Assembly: GCA_015067895.1 (NCBI GenBank)
Contig: SVLP01000030.1
Span: 1 to 32,231 of the forward strand
DNA length: 32,231 nucleotides
Origin: Oscillospiraceae bacterium
GTDB taxonomy: Bacteria; Bacillota_A; Clostridia; Oscillospirales; Oscillospiraceae
Direction: 5' to 3'
The translations under genes and the position numbers were made by a program. The notes under the pieces are model-generated. The model saw only the letters and a program-made list of their open reading frames with translations. It ran no database searches and had not been told where the DNA came from. Of this stretch, positions 1 to 8,090 are shown piece after piece (the first letter of the stretch is position 1; every line of letters begins with the position of its first letter).

Positions 1-113
1 ACGGGCTCGCCGCACTTGGAGCAGACGGCAACGCTGGGAGCGCTCAGCTTCCAGTTGGAGCCACGGCGCTTATCGCGGCGGGCGGAAGACACTTTACACT
101 TAGGAACAGCCAT
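1..113 (-). CDS. rpmF: 50S ribosomal protein L32, 5' part (runs off window)
   Basis: The first 37 or so codons of ribosomal protein L32, a small zinc-ribbon protein of the large ribosomal subunit. The reverse strand reads MAVPKCKVSSARRDKRR and then GSNWKLSAPSVAVCSKCGEP, which is the L32 start; the CxxC at the end is one half of the zinc site. The C-terminal part lies beyond position 1. A strong site, AAGGAGGTG, sits 4-5 bases upstream of the ATG at 111-113. It follows the DUF177 gene by about 50 bases, the usual DUF177-rpmF order, so both are probably read from the promoter at 698-726. Confidence 0.95.
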   Translation of the reverse strand, partial: MAVPKCKVSSARRDKRRGSNWKLSAPSVAVCSKCGEP

Positions 114-163
114 GGTGACACCTCCTTGGTCGAACTGCTTTCAAACAGCCTCAATAATTGGGA

Positions 164-664
164 TTACTTGTTCAGAAGCTGCTGTAAAGCAGCGAATCGG
201 GGATCGATCTCCTTCTTGCAGCGGCAGACCTCGTGGTTCAGGTTCACGCCGCAGCCGCAGCAAAGACCGAGGCAGTCCTCCTTACACAGAAACTTGGTCT
301 CCATGTTCAGGATGAATACGGTACGGATGATCTCATCCATATCGGCGAAGTTGCCCTCCAGAGGGAAGATCCCTTCGTCCTCGTGATCCTCGTCGGCCAG
401 CTCGGTAACCAGCACCACATCCAGGGGGTAGCTGATATCGTCCTCATAATCCTCACCGCACCGGTCGCACACGGCGTTCAGGTGGGCGCGGATGGTGCCC
501 GTGGTCATCAGCACACCGGCGGTGTTTCGCACGGTGCCCTCACAGGTCACGGGAGTCTTCAGAGGAGCGCAGGAGCCAAACTCCAGATCACTCAGATCCA
601 GACTGACGGAGAAGTCAATGCTCGCGCCGGGCATATCAATGATTTTCGACAGATCCAGCAGCAT
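164..664 (-). CDS. DUF177 / YceD family protein
   Basis: A 166-residue YceD/DUF177 protein, the family encoded directly before rpmF in most bacteria and linked by published work to 23S rRNA accumulation. What is seen: a typical central CDRCGEDY and a C-terminal cysteine cluster (CKEDCLGLCCGCG, later CRCKK) of the kind found in Firmicute members. An upstream in-frame ATG would add eight residues, but AGGAGG at 674-679 lies nine bases before the ATG at 662-664, so the protein starts MLLDLSKI. It is the first gene after the minus-strand promoter at 698-726 and is cotranscribed with rpmF. Its molecular function cannot be read from the sequence. Confidence 0.9.
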   Translation of the reverse strand: MLLDLSKIIDMPGASIDFSVSLDLSDLEFGSCAPLKTPVTCEGTVRNTAGVLMTTGTIRAHLNAVCDRCGEDYEDDISYPLDVVLVTELADEDHEDEGIFPLEGNFADMDEIIRTVFILNMETKFLCKEDCLGLCCGCGVNLNHEVCRCKKEIDPRFAALQQLLNK

Positions 665-697
665 ATGTGGTAACCTCCTCGCAGTCATGCACTAGAC

Positions 698-726
698 ATT
701 ATAGCGACCTATAGCCCATTTGTCAA
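698..726 (-). promoter_or_regulatory. Promoter for DUF177-rpmF
   Basis: On the minus strand TTGACA (721-726), a 17-base spacer, and TATAAT (698-703): a consensus housekeeping promoter about 34 bases upstream of the DUF177 start codon. Confidence 0.85.
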
Positions 727-786
727 ACACTTTTTTCTGAAAATTTCGTTTTTTTTGGCATTTAGAAATCCGTTGAAAACCATGAT

Positions 787-815
787 TTGACTTTCGCTAC
801 ATTATTATATATAAT
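787..815 (+). promoter_or_regulatory. Promoter for the AT-rich gene at 858
   Basis: TTGACT (787-792), 17-base spacer, TATAAT (810-815), ending about 40 bases before the GTG start at 858. It diverges from the rpmF promoter, so the AT-rich gene has its own transcription. Confidence 0.75.
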
Positions 816-857
816 GCTAAATAGTGTTAAATCATAGATTAAAACGGGGGTATAGTT

Positions 858-1859
858 GTGAATGAATTGGTTTATTTTCCGGGTTTTGAGATTGTCGATG
901 AAAATTGGCTGAAATTTGCATTACTATACTTGGAAAAACTACATCCAATAGTTCCTAGTGGGTATATTGCCGAACGAGAAATAGAGTCTCCGCATATGAA
1001 ATATGTAGTGGCTGAGTCGGATCTTATTGAATATTATTCACCTACTGATCCAGAGGTCATAAATGCATCAAATGATGCTATTGATTATTTCTCCTCTTTA
1101 TTAAATGATTCTGAAAAAACCAAAGAACGAGATGCTATGATAGCGCGGTGGAAGATACCTGAGAAACAAAGTGTGAAGGTGAGAAAGCAAAAATATACTT
1201 CAGAATTCATGAAATTGTGTGTTGATGAAAAATTGGCCCGAAAATGCGAAGGTGGCGCGTTGATGTCAAAAGATTTATCATTTACATATATGAGTTTTTT
1301 GGCCAATAGTATTGCGTCGGAAAAAGAGATTGGTTTGATTACAGATAGCAGGAGAGAAGTTGAATTGCTTCATTCTTCGGATATGAATAGATTAAAGATG
1401 AAGGCGTACGAAATTGCATTGGCGAGAAGTGTGGTCGAATTTACCCTGCCTTCTAATCTTCGGGATGTTCCACTTAAAAGTATTGTCGCATTGAGAAATG
1501 AAAAGAGTTTTCAGGATCTCAGAAAAGCATTTATGAATCACTTGCAGCAGTTTGTTAATAAGCAGGTGTCCGGAGAAAAAGTTGGTTTCAAATCGGAAAC
1601 TAGCTATATTCATGCTGAAATTGCTGATTGTATCTATAAAACTTTTAAAGCAGCAACTCCGGTGGCATTAACTGTTTTGGGATGGTTTTCGCTACAGAAC
1701 GAACAGACCATGCCTGGATGCTTAGAATTTGGATTAGGAGCATTTGAAACTGCGACAGACATGCCTGAGAGACTCGACGAGTTGAAAAAAGCATTTAGCA
1801 CGTTGAAACAAAAGAATTATAGTCGAAAATATCTTGTGGAACTATCTCAGTTTAAGTGA
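858..1859 (+). CDS. AT-rich accessory protein of unknown function (DUF6236-like N-terminus)
   Basis: A 333-residue soluble protein with no signal peptide or membrane segment. The N-terminus (ENWLKFALLYLEKLHPIVP) recalls from memory the WLK-x-xLLY...IVP opening of DUF6236-type proteins, and the middle part (LRDVPLKSIVALRNEKSFQDLR) has the same flavour; this match is tentative. It begins with GTG at 858 behind GGGGG at 846-850. Its base composition is strikingly lower in GC than both neighbours and its codons favour A/T in third positions, which suggests recent acquisition. It has its own promoter, stops 11 bases before the next gene, and sits where core genes (DUF177-rpmF and an RluA enzyme) would otherwise be neighbours. 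No partner gene of a toxin-antitoxin or defence pair is visible. Function unknown. Confidence 0.8.
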   Translation: MNELVYFPGFEIVDENWLKFALLYLEKLHPIVPSGYIAEREIESPHMKYVVAESDLIEYYSPTDPEVINASNDAIDYFSSLLNDSEKTKERDAMIARWKIPEKQSVKVRKQKYTSEFMKLCVDEKLARKCEGGALMSKDLSFTYMSFLANSIASEKEIGLITDSRREVELLHSSDMNRLKMKAYEIALARSVVEFTLPSNLRDVPLKSIVALRNEKSFQDLRKAFMNHLQQFVNKQVSGEKVGFKSETSYIHAEIADCIYKTFKAATPVALTVLGWFSLQNEQTMPGCLEFGLGAFETATDMPERLDELKKAFSTLKQKNYSRKYLVELSQFK

Positions 1860-1870
1860 CTTAATGAAAC

Positions 1871-2851
1871 ATGAAAGAATTTAGGATCGAAAAAAATGAC
1901 GCCGGTCAGCGTTTGGACCGGTTTTTAGCCAAGGCCGTGCCCCTGCTGCCTGCGTCTCTGGCCCAGAAGTATATCCGCATCAAGCGCATCAAGCTCAACA
2001 ACGCCCGCGCCGACCGGGACACCCGGCTGAAAGAGGGCGATGTCCTTCAGCTGTATATCAATGACGAGTTCTTCGACAAGCCCCGGGAGGACAACGCCTA
2101 CCTGACCGTGGCGGCTCCCAAGCTTTCCATTGTCTACGAGGACGAGAACATCCTCCTGGTGGACAAGCGGCCGGGGCTTGCCGTCCATCCCCACGACGGC
2201 GCGGAGTACGGCCGCACCCTCATCGACCACATCCAGGCCTACCTCTACCAGAAGCGGGAGTGGAGCCCGAGAGGGGAGAACTCCTTCACGCCCGCCCTGT
2301 GCAACCGCATCGACCGGAACACCGGCGGCATCGTCATCGCCGCCAAGACCGCCGAAGCCCTGCGGGTCATGAACCAGAAGATCAAGGATCGGGAGTTGGA
2401 CAAGCGGTATCTGGCCATCGTCGAGGGCGTACCCAAGCGCAAAGAGGGGAGCCTGAAGGGGTACATCTTCAAGGATGCCAAGAAAAACCGGGTCTTCGTC
2501 TCCGACAAGCCCCAGCCCGGAGCCAAGACCGCCCAGACCAACTACAAGGTGCTGGACTCCCGAAATGGTCTGAGTCTGGTCGAATGCGAGCTTATCACCG
2601 GCCGAACCCACCAGATCCGCGCCCAGTTCGCCCACGCCGGTCATCCGCTGCTGGGCGACGGCAAATACGGCAAGCTGGACAAGCGGTTCGACCGCACCTA
2701 CCAGGCCCTCTATTCCTATAAGCTTAGCTTCACCTTTACCACCGAGGCGGGCAGCCTGGAAGGCCTGAACGGTAAGACCTATCAGGTGCAGAACGTGGAC
2801 TTCGTAACCGAATATTTCCCCGAGGCCGGGAAGCGGATCTTTGGGGAATAA
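1871..2851 (+). CDS. RluA-family pseudouridine synthase
   Basis: A 326-residue RNA pseudouridine synthase of the RluA/RluC/RluD family, converting uridine to pseudouridine in rRNA or tRNA. An S4 RNA-binding domain fills about residues 1-65 and the catalytic domain about 85-320. The catalytic aspartate is D148 in NRIDRNTGG, a variant of the commoner HRLDxxTSG. The motifs ELITGRTHQIRAQFAHAGHPLLGD are typical. Which uridine it modifies cannot be told. The ATG at 1871 has no recognisable ribosome binding site and follows an AT-rich foreign-looking gene by 11 bases, so translation may depend on that gene or on an unusual start. Composition is GC-rich like the rest of the window from about 1895 on. 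Confidence 0.92.
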   Translation: MKEFRIEKNDAGQRLDRFLAKAVPLLPASLAQKYIRIKRIKLNNARADRDTRLKEGDVLQLYINDEFFDKPREDNAYLTVAAPKLSIVYEDENILLVDKRPGLAVHPHDGAEYGRTLIDHIQAYLYQKREWSPRGENSFTPALCNRIDRNTGGIVIAAKTAEALRVMNQKIKDRELDKRYLAIVEGVPKRKEGSLKGYIFKDAKKNRVFVSDKPQPGAKTAQTNYKVLDSRNGLSLVECELITGRTHQIRAQFAHAGHPLLGDGKYGKLDKRFDRTYQALYSYKLSFTFTTEAGSLEGLNGKTYQVQNVDFVTEYFPEAGKRIFGE

Positions 2852-2871
2852 TGCAATATGTATCATTACAG

Positions 2872-2989
2872 CACGTCATTGCGAGGGCGCAGCCCGTGGC
2901 AATCCCGTGGATAGAAGGATGCACCAATTTGGTGTCCGGAAAATCGGGGGGATTGCCACGTCGGGCTTTGCCCTCCTCGCAATGACGTG
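2872..2989. repeat. Cloverleaf-shaped dispersed repeat, copy 1
   Basis: A 118-bp imperfect palindrome. The outer stem is 15 bases (2872-2886 with 2975-2989, core CGTCATTGCGAGG). Inside it, each arm carries a mini-hairpin GGGC-loop-GCCC (2885-2895, loop GCA; 2963-2973, loop TTT). Then comes a perfect 11-bp second stem, GTGGCAATCCC (2896-2906) with 2949-2959, enclosing a loop of about 42 bases. It lies between the RluA gene and the pot operon, and a related copy is at 7150-7254. Repeats with a GTCATTGCGAGG core are known from memory in unrelated bacterial genomes; I cannot assign this one to a named family. Confidence 0.85.
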
Positions 2990-3062
2990 TTCTTTTGGAG
3001 CGTGTAATCCCGATCGTACCCATGGTAAAGGAAAACACTGCGGCTTTTTTCGACATTTGTTA

Positions 3063-3091
3063 TTGACATTCCCGGCGTTTTCGTATATATG
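3063..3091 (+). promoter_or_regulatory. Probable promoter of the pot operon
   Basis: TTGACA (3063-3068), 17-base spacer, TATATG (3086-3091). The -10 is imperfect and the region around it (tatatatgtatact) offers alternatives. It leaves a leader of about 80 bases before potA, in which no known riboswitch was recognised. Confidence 0.6.
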
Positions 3092-3182
3092 TATACTAAT
3101 TAAAGTGGGTGTATCTCGGGCATACTATTGTCCGTGGGCTGCGCCTGCTTTTCTCAGTACATACAGAAACGGGGGAGGATAA

Positions 3183-4304
3183 ATGTCCAAAGAACTGATC
3201 CGCCTCCAGAACCTCACCATGGAATTTGACGGTGAGCGCATCCTGGACGGCATCAACCTCTACATCAACGATCACGAATTTTTAACCTTGCTGGGCCCCT
3301 CCGGCTGCGGCAAGTCCACGACCCTGCGCATCATCGGCGGCTTCCTGACACCCACCGACGGCAATGTGCTCTTCGACGGTCAGCGGATCAACGATGTGCC
3401 CGCCTATAAACGACAGATCAACACGGTGTTCCAGCGCTACGCCCTGTTCCCGCACCTGGATGTCTACGACAACATCGCCTTCGGTCTGCGGGTCGCGAAG
3501 GTGCCCAAGGAGGAGATCCACCAGCGGGTCACCCGGATGCTGGAGATCGTGTCCCTGAAGGGCTATGAGAACCGCCGCATCAACAATCTCTCCGGCGGTC
3601 AGCAGCAGCGCGTTGCCATCGCCCGTGCTCTGGTCAACGAGCCCAAGGTGCTGCTCCTGGACGAGCCCCTGGGCGCCCTGGATCTGCGCCTGCGCAAGGA
3701 TATGCAGAACGAGCTCAAGCGCATCCAGCAGGCCACCGGCATCACCTTCATCTACGTCACCCACGACCAGGAGGAGGCTCTTTCCATGTCCGACACCATC
3801 GTCGTCATGGACAATGGCCGCATCCAGCAGATCGGCAAGCCCGAGGACATCTACAACGAGCCCAAGAACGCCTTTGTCGCCGACTTCATCGGCGAATCCA
3901 ATATCCTGGACGGTGTCATGCTGGAGGACTACAAGGTGCGCTTCTTCGGCAAGCAGTTCAAGTGCGTTGACTCCGGCTTCGAGCCCAATGAGCCCGTGGA
4001 TGTGGTCATCCGTCCCGAGGACATCGACATCGTCGAGCCCAGCGCGGGCAGCCTGACCGGCACCGTCGCATCTGTGACCTTCAAGGGTCTGAACTACGAC
4101 ATCATCGTGGAGGTCAAGGGCTTCAAATGGCTGATCCAGACCACGGACTTCCATCCGGAGGGATCGGTCATTGGCATCCGTCTGAACCCGGAGGATATCC
4201 ACATCATGCATAAGAGTGAATACTCCGGTATGTTTGGCGATTACTCTTCCTACTCCGCGGAGTATGACGAGCTGACGGAGGATGCCGGCGATGAAGAAGA
4301 ATAA
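3183..4304 (+). CDS. potA: Spermidine/putrescine ABC transporter ATP-binding protein
   Basis: A 373-residue ABC ATPase that would energise the polyamine importer encoded by the next two genes. Walker A is GPSGCGKS (K44), the Q-loop is in [10 protein letters not shown], the signature LSGGQQQR begins near residue 136, and Walker B is LLLDEP (D160, E161), followed by the switch histidine in YVTHDQ. Residues from about 235 on form the TOBE-type regulatory domain seen in PotA. The last 25 residues are acidic ([12 protein letters not shown]). GGGAGG lies just before the ATG. It is the first gene of potA-potB-potC/D and overlaps potB by 14 bases. Substrate assignment to polyamines follows the family and the PotD-like domain downstream. 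Confidence 0.93.
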   Translation: MSKELIRLQNLTMEFDGERILDGINLYINDHEFLTLLGPSGCGKSTTLRIIGGFLTPTDGNVLFDGQRINDVPAYKRQINTVFQRYALFPHLDVYDNIAFGLRVAKVPKEEIHQRVTRMLEIVSLKGYENRRINNLSGGQQQRVAIARALVNEPKVLLLDEPLGALDLRLRKDMQNELKRIQQATGITFIYVTHDQEEALSMSDTIVVMDNGRIQQIGKPEDIYNEPKNAFVADFIGESNILDGVMLEDYKVRFFGKQFKCVDSGFEPNEPVDVVIRPEDIDIVEPSAGSLTGTVASVTFKGLNYDIIVEVKGFKWLIQTTDFHPEGSVIGIRLNPEDIHIMHKSEYSGMFGDYSSYSAEYDELTEDAGDEEE

Positions 4305-5112
4305 CTCCGTCCTCCTGTCCACGCCCTACATCCTGTGGATGATCGCCTTCACGCTGATCCCCCTGGGCGTGGTGGGCTATTACGCCCTGACCGACCCGGC
4401 CACCGGCGTCTTTACCTTTGACAATCTGAAAAACCTGGGCATGTATCTGCCCGTCCTCTGGCAGTCCATCTGGTACAGCCTGTGCGCTGCCGTCATCTGC
4501 CTGATCCTGGGCTATCCCGTGGCCTATTTCATCGCCCATACCAGCGACATCACCCAGAAGTTCCTGTATATGCTGGTGATGCTGCCCATGTGCATGAGCT
4601 TCCTGCTTCGCACCATGGCCTGGGTGGGCCTGCTGCAGGATACCGGTCTTATCAACCGGCTGCTGATGGCTCTGGGCTTTGAGCCCGTGCGGATGATCCG
4701 CACCTCCGGCGCGGTGATCCTGGGCATGGTCTATAACTACCTGCCCTACATGATCCTGCCGCTCTACTCCACCATCGTCAAGATCGACCACCGCCTGGTC
4801 GAGGCCGCCGAGGATCTGGGCTGCAACGCCGTCCAGGTCTTCAGCAAGGTCATCTTCCCGCTGAGTATGCCCGGCATCGTCTCCGGTGTGACCATGGTCT
4901 TCGTCCCCGCCGTCTCCACCTTCTACATCTCCCAGAAGCTGGGCGGCACCGACACCGTGCTCATCGGCGACGTCATCGAGCGTCAGTTCAAGCAGGGCAA
5001 CAACCCCAATCTGGGTGCGGCCCTCAGCCTGATCCTGATGCTGCTGGTCTTCGTCTGCACCGGCATCATGAACAAGTTTGCCGACGATGAGGAAGGAGGC
5101 GTGATCGTATGA
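4291..5112 (+). CDS. potB: Spermidine/putrescine ABC transporter permease PotB
   Basis: A 273-residue inner-membrane permease with about six hydrophobic segments and the EAA loop [30 protein letters not shown] sequence that docks on the ATPase. Two ATGs compete: 4282 and 4291. GGAGG at 4277-4281 is nine bases from the ATG at 4291 and abuts the one at 4282, so the start is taken as MKKNNSVLL. The start lies inside the potA end and the stop overlaps the potC/D start (ATGA at 5109-5112), so all three proteins are translationally coupled. The family imports polyamines. Confidence 0.92.
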   Translation: MKKNNSVLLSTPYILWMIAFTLIPLGVVGYYALTDPATGVFTFDNLKNLGMYLPVLWQSIWYSLCAAVICLILGYPVAYFIAHTSDITQKFLYMLVMLPMCMSFLLRTMAWVGLLQDTGLINRLLMALGFEPVRMIRTSGAVILGMVYNYLPYMILPLYSTIVKIDHRLVEAAEDLGCNAVQVFSKVIFPLSMPGIVSGVTMVFVPAVSTFYISQKLGGTDTVLIGDVIERQFKQGNNPNLGAALSLILMLLVFVCTGIMNKFADDEEGGVIV

Positions 5113-7034
5113 AGCATGCGAACCGCGCCTTAACGGTGCTGATTTTCGTCTTCCTGTATATCCCCATGGCGGTGCTGATCGTTGCATCCTTCAACACCGG
5201 CAAGGATATCACCCATTTCGACGGCTTCACCCTGAACCAGTACCTGGAGCTGTTCAAGGACGACAAGCTCCTGAATCTGCTGGCCAACTCCCTTATCATC
5301 TCCATCCTGGCCTCGGGCATCGCCACCGTCTTCGGCACCGTGGCGGCTGTGGGCATCCACAACCTGAATCCGAAGCTGCGTAAGGTAGCGTTGAGCCTGA
5401 CCAACATCCCCATGACGAACCCGGACATCGTGACCGGTGTCAGCTTGAGCCTGCTGTTCGTCTTTGTTGGCACCAAGCTGCTGGGCCAGCGGGAGAGCCT
5501 GACCTTCTGGACGCTGCTGATCGCCCACATCACCTTCAACCTGCCCTACGTGGTGCTGAACGTGATGCCCAAGCTCCACCAGATGGATTCGAGCCTGGTG
5601 GATGCGGCCATGGACTTGGGCTGTACCCCCTTGCAGTCCTTCTTCAAGGTGACCATCCATGAGATCATGCCCGGCATCATCACCGGTGCCATCATGGCCT
5701 TCACCATGTCCCTGGACGACTTCGTCATCTCCTATTTCGTCACCGGCATGGGCTTCACCACATTGCCCGTCGAGATCTACTCCTACGTCAAGAAGCCCAT
5801 CCAGCCCAAGATCTACGCCATGTTCACCCTGCTCTTCGCGCTGATCTTTGTGCTGATGGTGGCCATGAACCTGCTGCAGCTGCGGGGCGAGCAGAACAAG
5901 AAGAAAAACCGCAGCGCGGTCACCGAGTCCAGGGCCATGCGTACCTTCAAAAAGGTGGTGGCTGTGGCGGTGTCCATCTGCCTGATCGTGGGCGTTGGCG
6001 GCTTCATCTTCTTCGCCCGCCTGGGCGGCTCCGACGAGCAGGTGACCCTGAATGTCTACAACTGGGGTCAGTACATTGCCGACGGCTCTGACGATTCCCT
6101 GGACATCATCGCCGAGTTCGAGGCCCGGTACCCCAACATCAAGGTCAACTACCAGACCTACGACTCCAACGAGACCATGTACTCCAAGCTGGTCAACGGC
6201 GGCATCACCGTGGACGTCATCATCCCCTCTGACTATATGATCGCCCGTATGCGGCAGGAGGGCATGCTCCTGGAGCTGGACTTCGACAACATCCCGAACT
6301 ACCAGTATATCGACGAGACCTTCCGCAATACCTCCTACGACCCGGAGAACAGGTATTCCGTCCCCTACACCTGGGGCACCGTGGGCATCATCTACAACGG
6401 CAAGTACGTGGATGAAGCCGACGTCACCGGCTGGGAGCTGCTGTGGAACGAGAAGTACGCCGGCAAGATCCTGATGTTCGACAACTCCCGGGATGCCTTC
6501 GGCATCACCCAGTACATGCTGGGCTACGACGTCAACACCACCGACGAAAATGAGCTGCAGCACTGCGCCGACAAGCTGGCCGAGCAGAAGCCCGTCCTGC
6601 AGCAGTACGTCATGGATCAGATCTTCGCCACCATGCAGAACGAGGAGGCCTGGATCGCCCCCTACTACGCCGGCGACTACCTGACCATGGCCGAGGAGAA
6701 TCCCGACCTGAAGTTCTACCTGCCCGAGCACCAGGGCTTCAACCTCTTCATCGACGCCATGTGCATCCCCACCTGCGCCCAGGAGAAGGAGGCAGCGGAA
6801 ACCTTCATCAACTTCCTCTGTGATCCCGAGATCTCCGCCGCCAACATGGATTGGGTCTGCTACTCCACCCCCATTTCCGAGGCCAAGCAGTACCTGGATC
6901 CCGAGGTGGCCGCGTCCGAGGTCAGCTATCCTGCCCAGGAGAAGCTCATCAAGGCATCGAGCTACTCCTTCCTGAACCCCGAGACCACCAGATTGGTCGA
7001 GGCGCTGTTCATGACCGTGCGCAATTCCCAGTAA
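5109..7034 (+). CDS. Fused polyamine permease and binding protein (PotC-PotD)
   Basis: A 641-residue fusion. Residues 1 to about 265 are a PotC permease with six hydrophobic segments and an EAA loop (DAAMDLGCTPLQSFFKV). A short basic linker (EQNKKKNRSAVTESRA) leads to M277, then an extra transmembrane segment, VVAVAVSICLIVGVGGFIFF (about 282-301). Residues from about 310 on are a PotD-like solute-binding domain (LNVYNWGQYIADG, later APYYAGDYLTMAEENPDL). With the permease C-terminus inside, the extra segment would put the binding domain on the outer face, tethered to its own channel. Normally PotC and PotD are separate and PotD is a lipoprotein; here there is no lipobox. The frame is continuous, with no sign of error. 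It is last in the operon and followed by a terminator. Confidence 0.92.
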   Translation: MKHANRALTVLIFVFLYIPMAVLIVASFNTGKDITHFDGFTLNQYLELFKDDKLLNLLANSLIISILASGIATVFGTVAAVGIHNLNPKLRKVALSLTNIPMTNPDIVTGVSLSLLFVFVGTKLLGQRESLTFWTLLIAHITFNLPYVVLNVMPKLHQMDSSLVDAAMDLGCTPLQSFFKVTIHEIMPGIITGAIMAFTMSLDDFVISYFVTGMGFTTLPVEIYSYVKKPIQPKIYAMFTLLFALIFVLMVAMNLLQLRGEQNKKKNRSAVTESRAMRTFKKVVAVAVSICLIVGVGGFIFFARLGGSDEQVTLNVYNWGQYIADGSDDSLDIIAEFEARYPNIKVNYQTYDSNETMYSKLVNGGITVDVIIPSDYMIARMRQEGMLLELDFDNIPNYQYIDETFRNTSYDPENRYSVPYTWGTVGIIYNGKYVDEADVTGWELLWNEKYAGKILMFDNSRDAFGITQYMLGYDVNTTDENELQHCADKLAEQKPVLQQYVMDQIFATMQNEEAWIAPYYAGDYLTMAEENPDLKFYLPEHQGFNLFIDAMCIPTCAQEKEAAETFINFLCDPEISAANMDWVCYSTPISEAKQYLDPEVAASEVSYPAQEKLIKASSYSFLNPETTRLVEALFMTVRNSQ

Positions 7035-7035
7035 T

Positions 7036-7068
7036 AAAAATCGACGCACTTCGGTGCGTCGATTTTTT
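7036..7068 (+). terminator. Terminator of the pot operon
   Basis: A 14-bp stem (AAAAATCGACGCAC) closed by a TTCG tetraloop and ending in a run of T, starting directly after the potC/D stop codon. Confidence 0.92.
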
Positions 7069-7074
7069 ATGTAG

Positions 7075-7094
7075 GGTGGGGTCATGACCCCACC
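7075..7094. repeat. Perfect 20-bp palindrome
   Basis: Two 10-base halves, GGTGGGGTCA and its exact complement, directly behind the pot terminator. A related but imperfect GGGG-TCATAT-CCCC is at 7301-7314. It may be a protein site or part of the dispersed repeat cluster here; nothing fixes its role. Confidence 0.6.
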
Positions 7095-7149
7095 GACCAA
7101 CCCGGATAATTGCCTCGTTTATACAGACGGACTACCTTTAAGTTAGTAT

Positions 7150-7254
7150 GTCATCGCGAGGGCGTAAGCCCGTGGCGATCTCCCGGTACAATGTGCTGAT
7201 TTAGACGCAGTACCAGGAGATTGCCGCGTCGGGCTGTGCCCTCCTCGCAATAAC
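7150..7254. repeat. Cloverleaf-shaped dispersed repeat, copy 2
   Basis: About 105 bp, related to 2872-2989. The outer stem is GTCATCGCGAGG (7150-7161) with 7243-7254. The mini-hairpins GGGC-GTAA-GCCC (7160-7171) and GGGC-TGT-GCCC (7231-7241) keep their stems while loops differ from copy 1. The second stem GTGGCGATCTCC (7172-7183) pairs with 7216-7227 through ten Watson-Crick and two G-U pairs. The central loop is unrelated to copy 1. The rest of the 7069-7364 gap holds the palindrome at 7075-7094 and nothing else recognised. Confidence 0.8.
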
Positions 7255-7364
7255 GGCAGTGGTCGTGACGCGGTTCTGCTGCTCAATTCCTGAGTATCTG
7301 GGGGTCATATCCCCTTAATCATACAAGGATTATATGATATCCTTATTTTCGAGGAGGAGATATC

Positions 7365-7667
7365 ATGAACCTTTATATGCAGCAATTTCAAACCTACATC
7401 GAACAGCATCAACCCCGATTCGGACATGAGGACATCCACACCATTGCAGAGCTTCTATACAATTGCTATACAGAGCTGAATCCCATTGATACAACAGAAA
7501 TACGCGGAGGTTTCCGGGAGATCGACCAAATCATCCGCAATCTGTCTGTACAGGACAACGACCGAGTCTTTGCTGTGGTCTGTCAGCTTTGTACCCAGCA
7601 TGAACGGTTGGCTTTTCTGTCCGGTCTCCGAGTGGGAGTCCAACTCCTGCTGGAGCTTCAAACATAG
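7365..7667 (+). CDS. Small hypothetical protein (DUF6809-like)
   Basis: A 100-residue soluble protein. The C-terminal LSGLRVGVQLLLEL resembles the F-x-x-G-x-R-x-G-x-Q-L-x-x-E ending of small Clostridia proteins that I recall as DUF6809-like; the assignment is tentative. It has a strong ribosome site, GAGGAGG at 7351-7357, seven bases before the ATG. No promoter of good quality was found, although an inverted pair AAGGAT/ATCCTT (7325-7344) covers the area just upstream. It is monocistronic and ends at a strong hairpin. Function unknown. Confidence 0.75.
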   Translation: MNLYMQQFQTYIEQHQPRFGHEDIHTIAELLYNCYTELNPIDTTEIRGGFREIDQIIRNLSVQDNDRVFAVVCQLCTQHERLAFLSGLRVGVQLLLELQT

Positions 7668-7668
7668 A

Positions 7669-7696
7669 AAGGCACCGCCTATCCGGGCGGTGCCTT
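7669..7696. terminator. Bidirectional terminator between converging genes
   Basis: An 11-bp perfect stem AAGGCACCGCC with a six-base loop, placed between the plus-strand gene ending at 7667 and the minus-strand gene ending at 7706. Confidence 0.85.
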
Positions 7697-7705
7697 CGTG
7701 TCTAC

Positions 7706-8029
7706 TTACAGTGCGTCGATGATGTGGGGATCCTTGCTGGGCTTGCAGAGCATGACCAGCATGATGATCCAGCCAACCAGGGGCACCAGGCTGATGAAGA
7801 TCCAGGCCCAATGCTTGCCTGCGTCGTTGAGACGGCGGACGGTGATGGCCAGACCGGGGATCAGGGAGACCCACGTATAGACAGTGCCCGCAAAGGGGAT
7901 GAAGGTCAGGATACAGCTGACGATGAAATCCACCAGGACGGCCCACCAGTAGCCGGGAACGGTGGTGCGGTCGGAGAAATTGGCGAAATTGCGCCACATA
8001 TCCAGATAGTGATCGAGAATATTGACCAT
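7706..8029 (-). CDS. DUF805 family membrane protein
   Basis: A 107-residue inner-membrane protein of the DUF805 (YhaH-like) family. The N-terminal amphipathic part (YLDMWRNFANFSDRTTVPGYWWAVL) and the motif PGLAITVRRLNDAGKHWAW are diagnostic; hydrophobic segments follow at about 30-50 and 80-95. A GTG three codons upstream is in frame, but AGAGAGG overlaps that GTG and lies eight bases from the ATG at 8027-8029, which is therefore the start. It has its own promoter (8062-8090). No function is established for the family. Confidence 0.9.
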   Translation of the reverse strand: MVNILDHYLDMWRNFANFSDRTTVPGYWWAVLVDFIVSCILTFIPFAGTVYTWVSLIPGLAITVRRLNDAGKHWAWIFISLVPLVGWIIMLVMLCKPSKDPHIIDAL

Positions 8030-8061
8030 GGTTTGCACCTCTCTTTCTTAGGAATGAATTT

Positions 8062-8090
8062 ATCATAACACATAGTTCATAAAAAGTCAA
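8062..8090 (-). promoter_or_regulatory. Promoter for the DUF805 gene
   Basis: Minus strand TTGACT (8085-8090), 17-base spacer, TATGAT (8062-8067). The -35 box lies in the T-rich tail of the upstream terminator at 8091-8116. Confidence 0.8.

Noticed and set aside
2841..3182. A 113-codon plus-strand frame between the RluA gene and potA
   Set aside because: Runs straight through the cloverleaf repeat and has no ribosome site.
5937..7034. Separate potD gene starting at the internal ATG at 5937
   Set aside because: The upstream ribosome site is poor and the frame continues from potC without a stop; fusion is the simpler reading.
5130..7100. A 656-codon open frame antisense to the potC/D fusion
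   Set aside because: It mirrors the GC-rich codon pattern of the real gene, has no family resemblance, and runs through the terminator.
7325..7344. AAGGAT/ATCCTT inverted repeat as an operator for the small gene at 7365
   Set aside because: Only six bases per arm in an AT-rich context and no clear promoter beside it.
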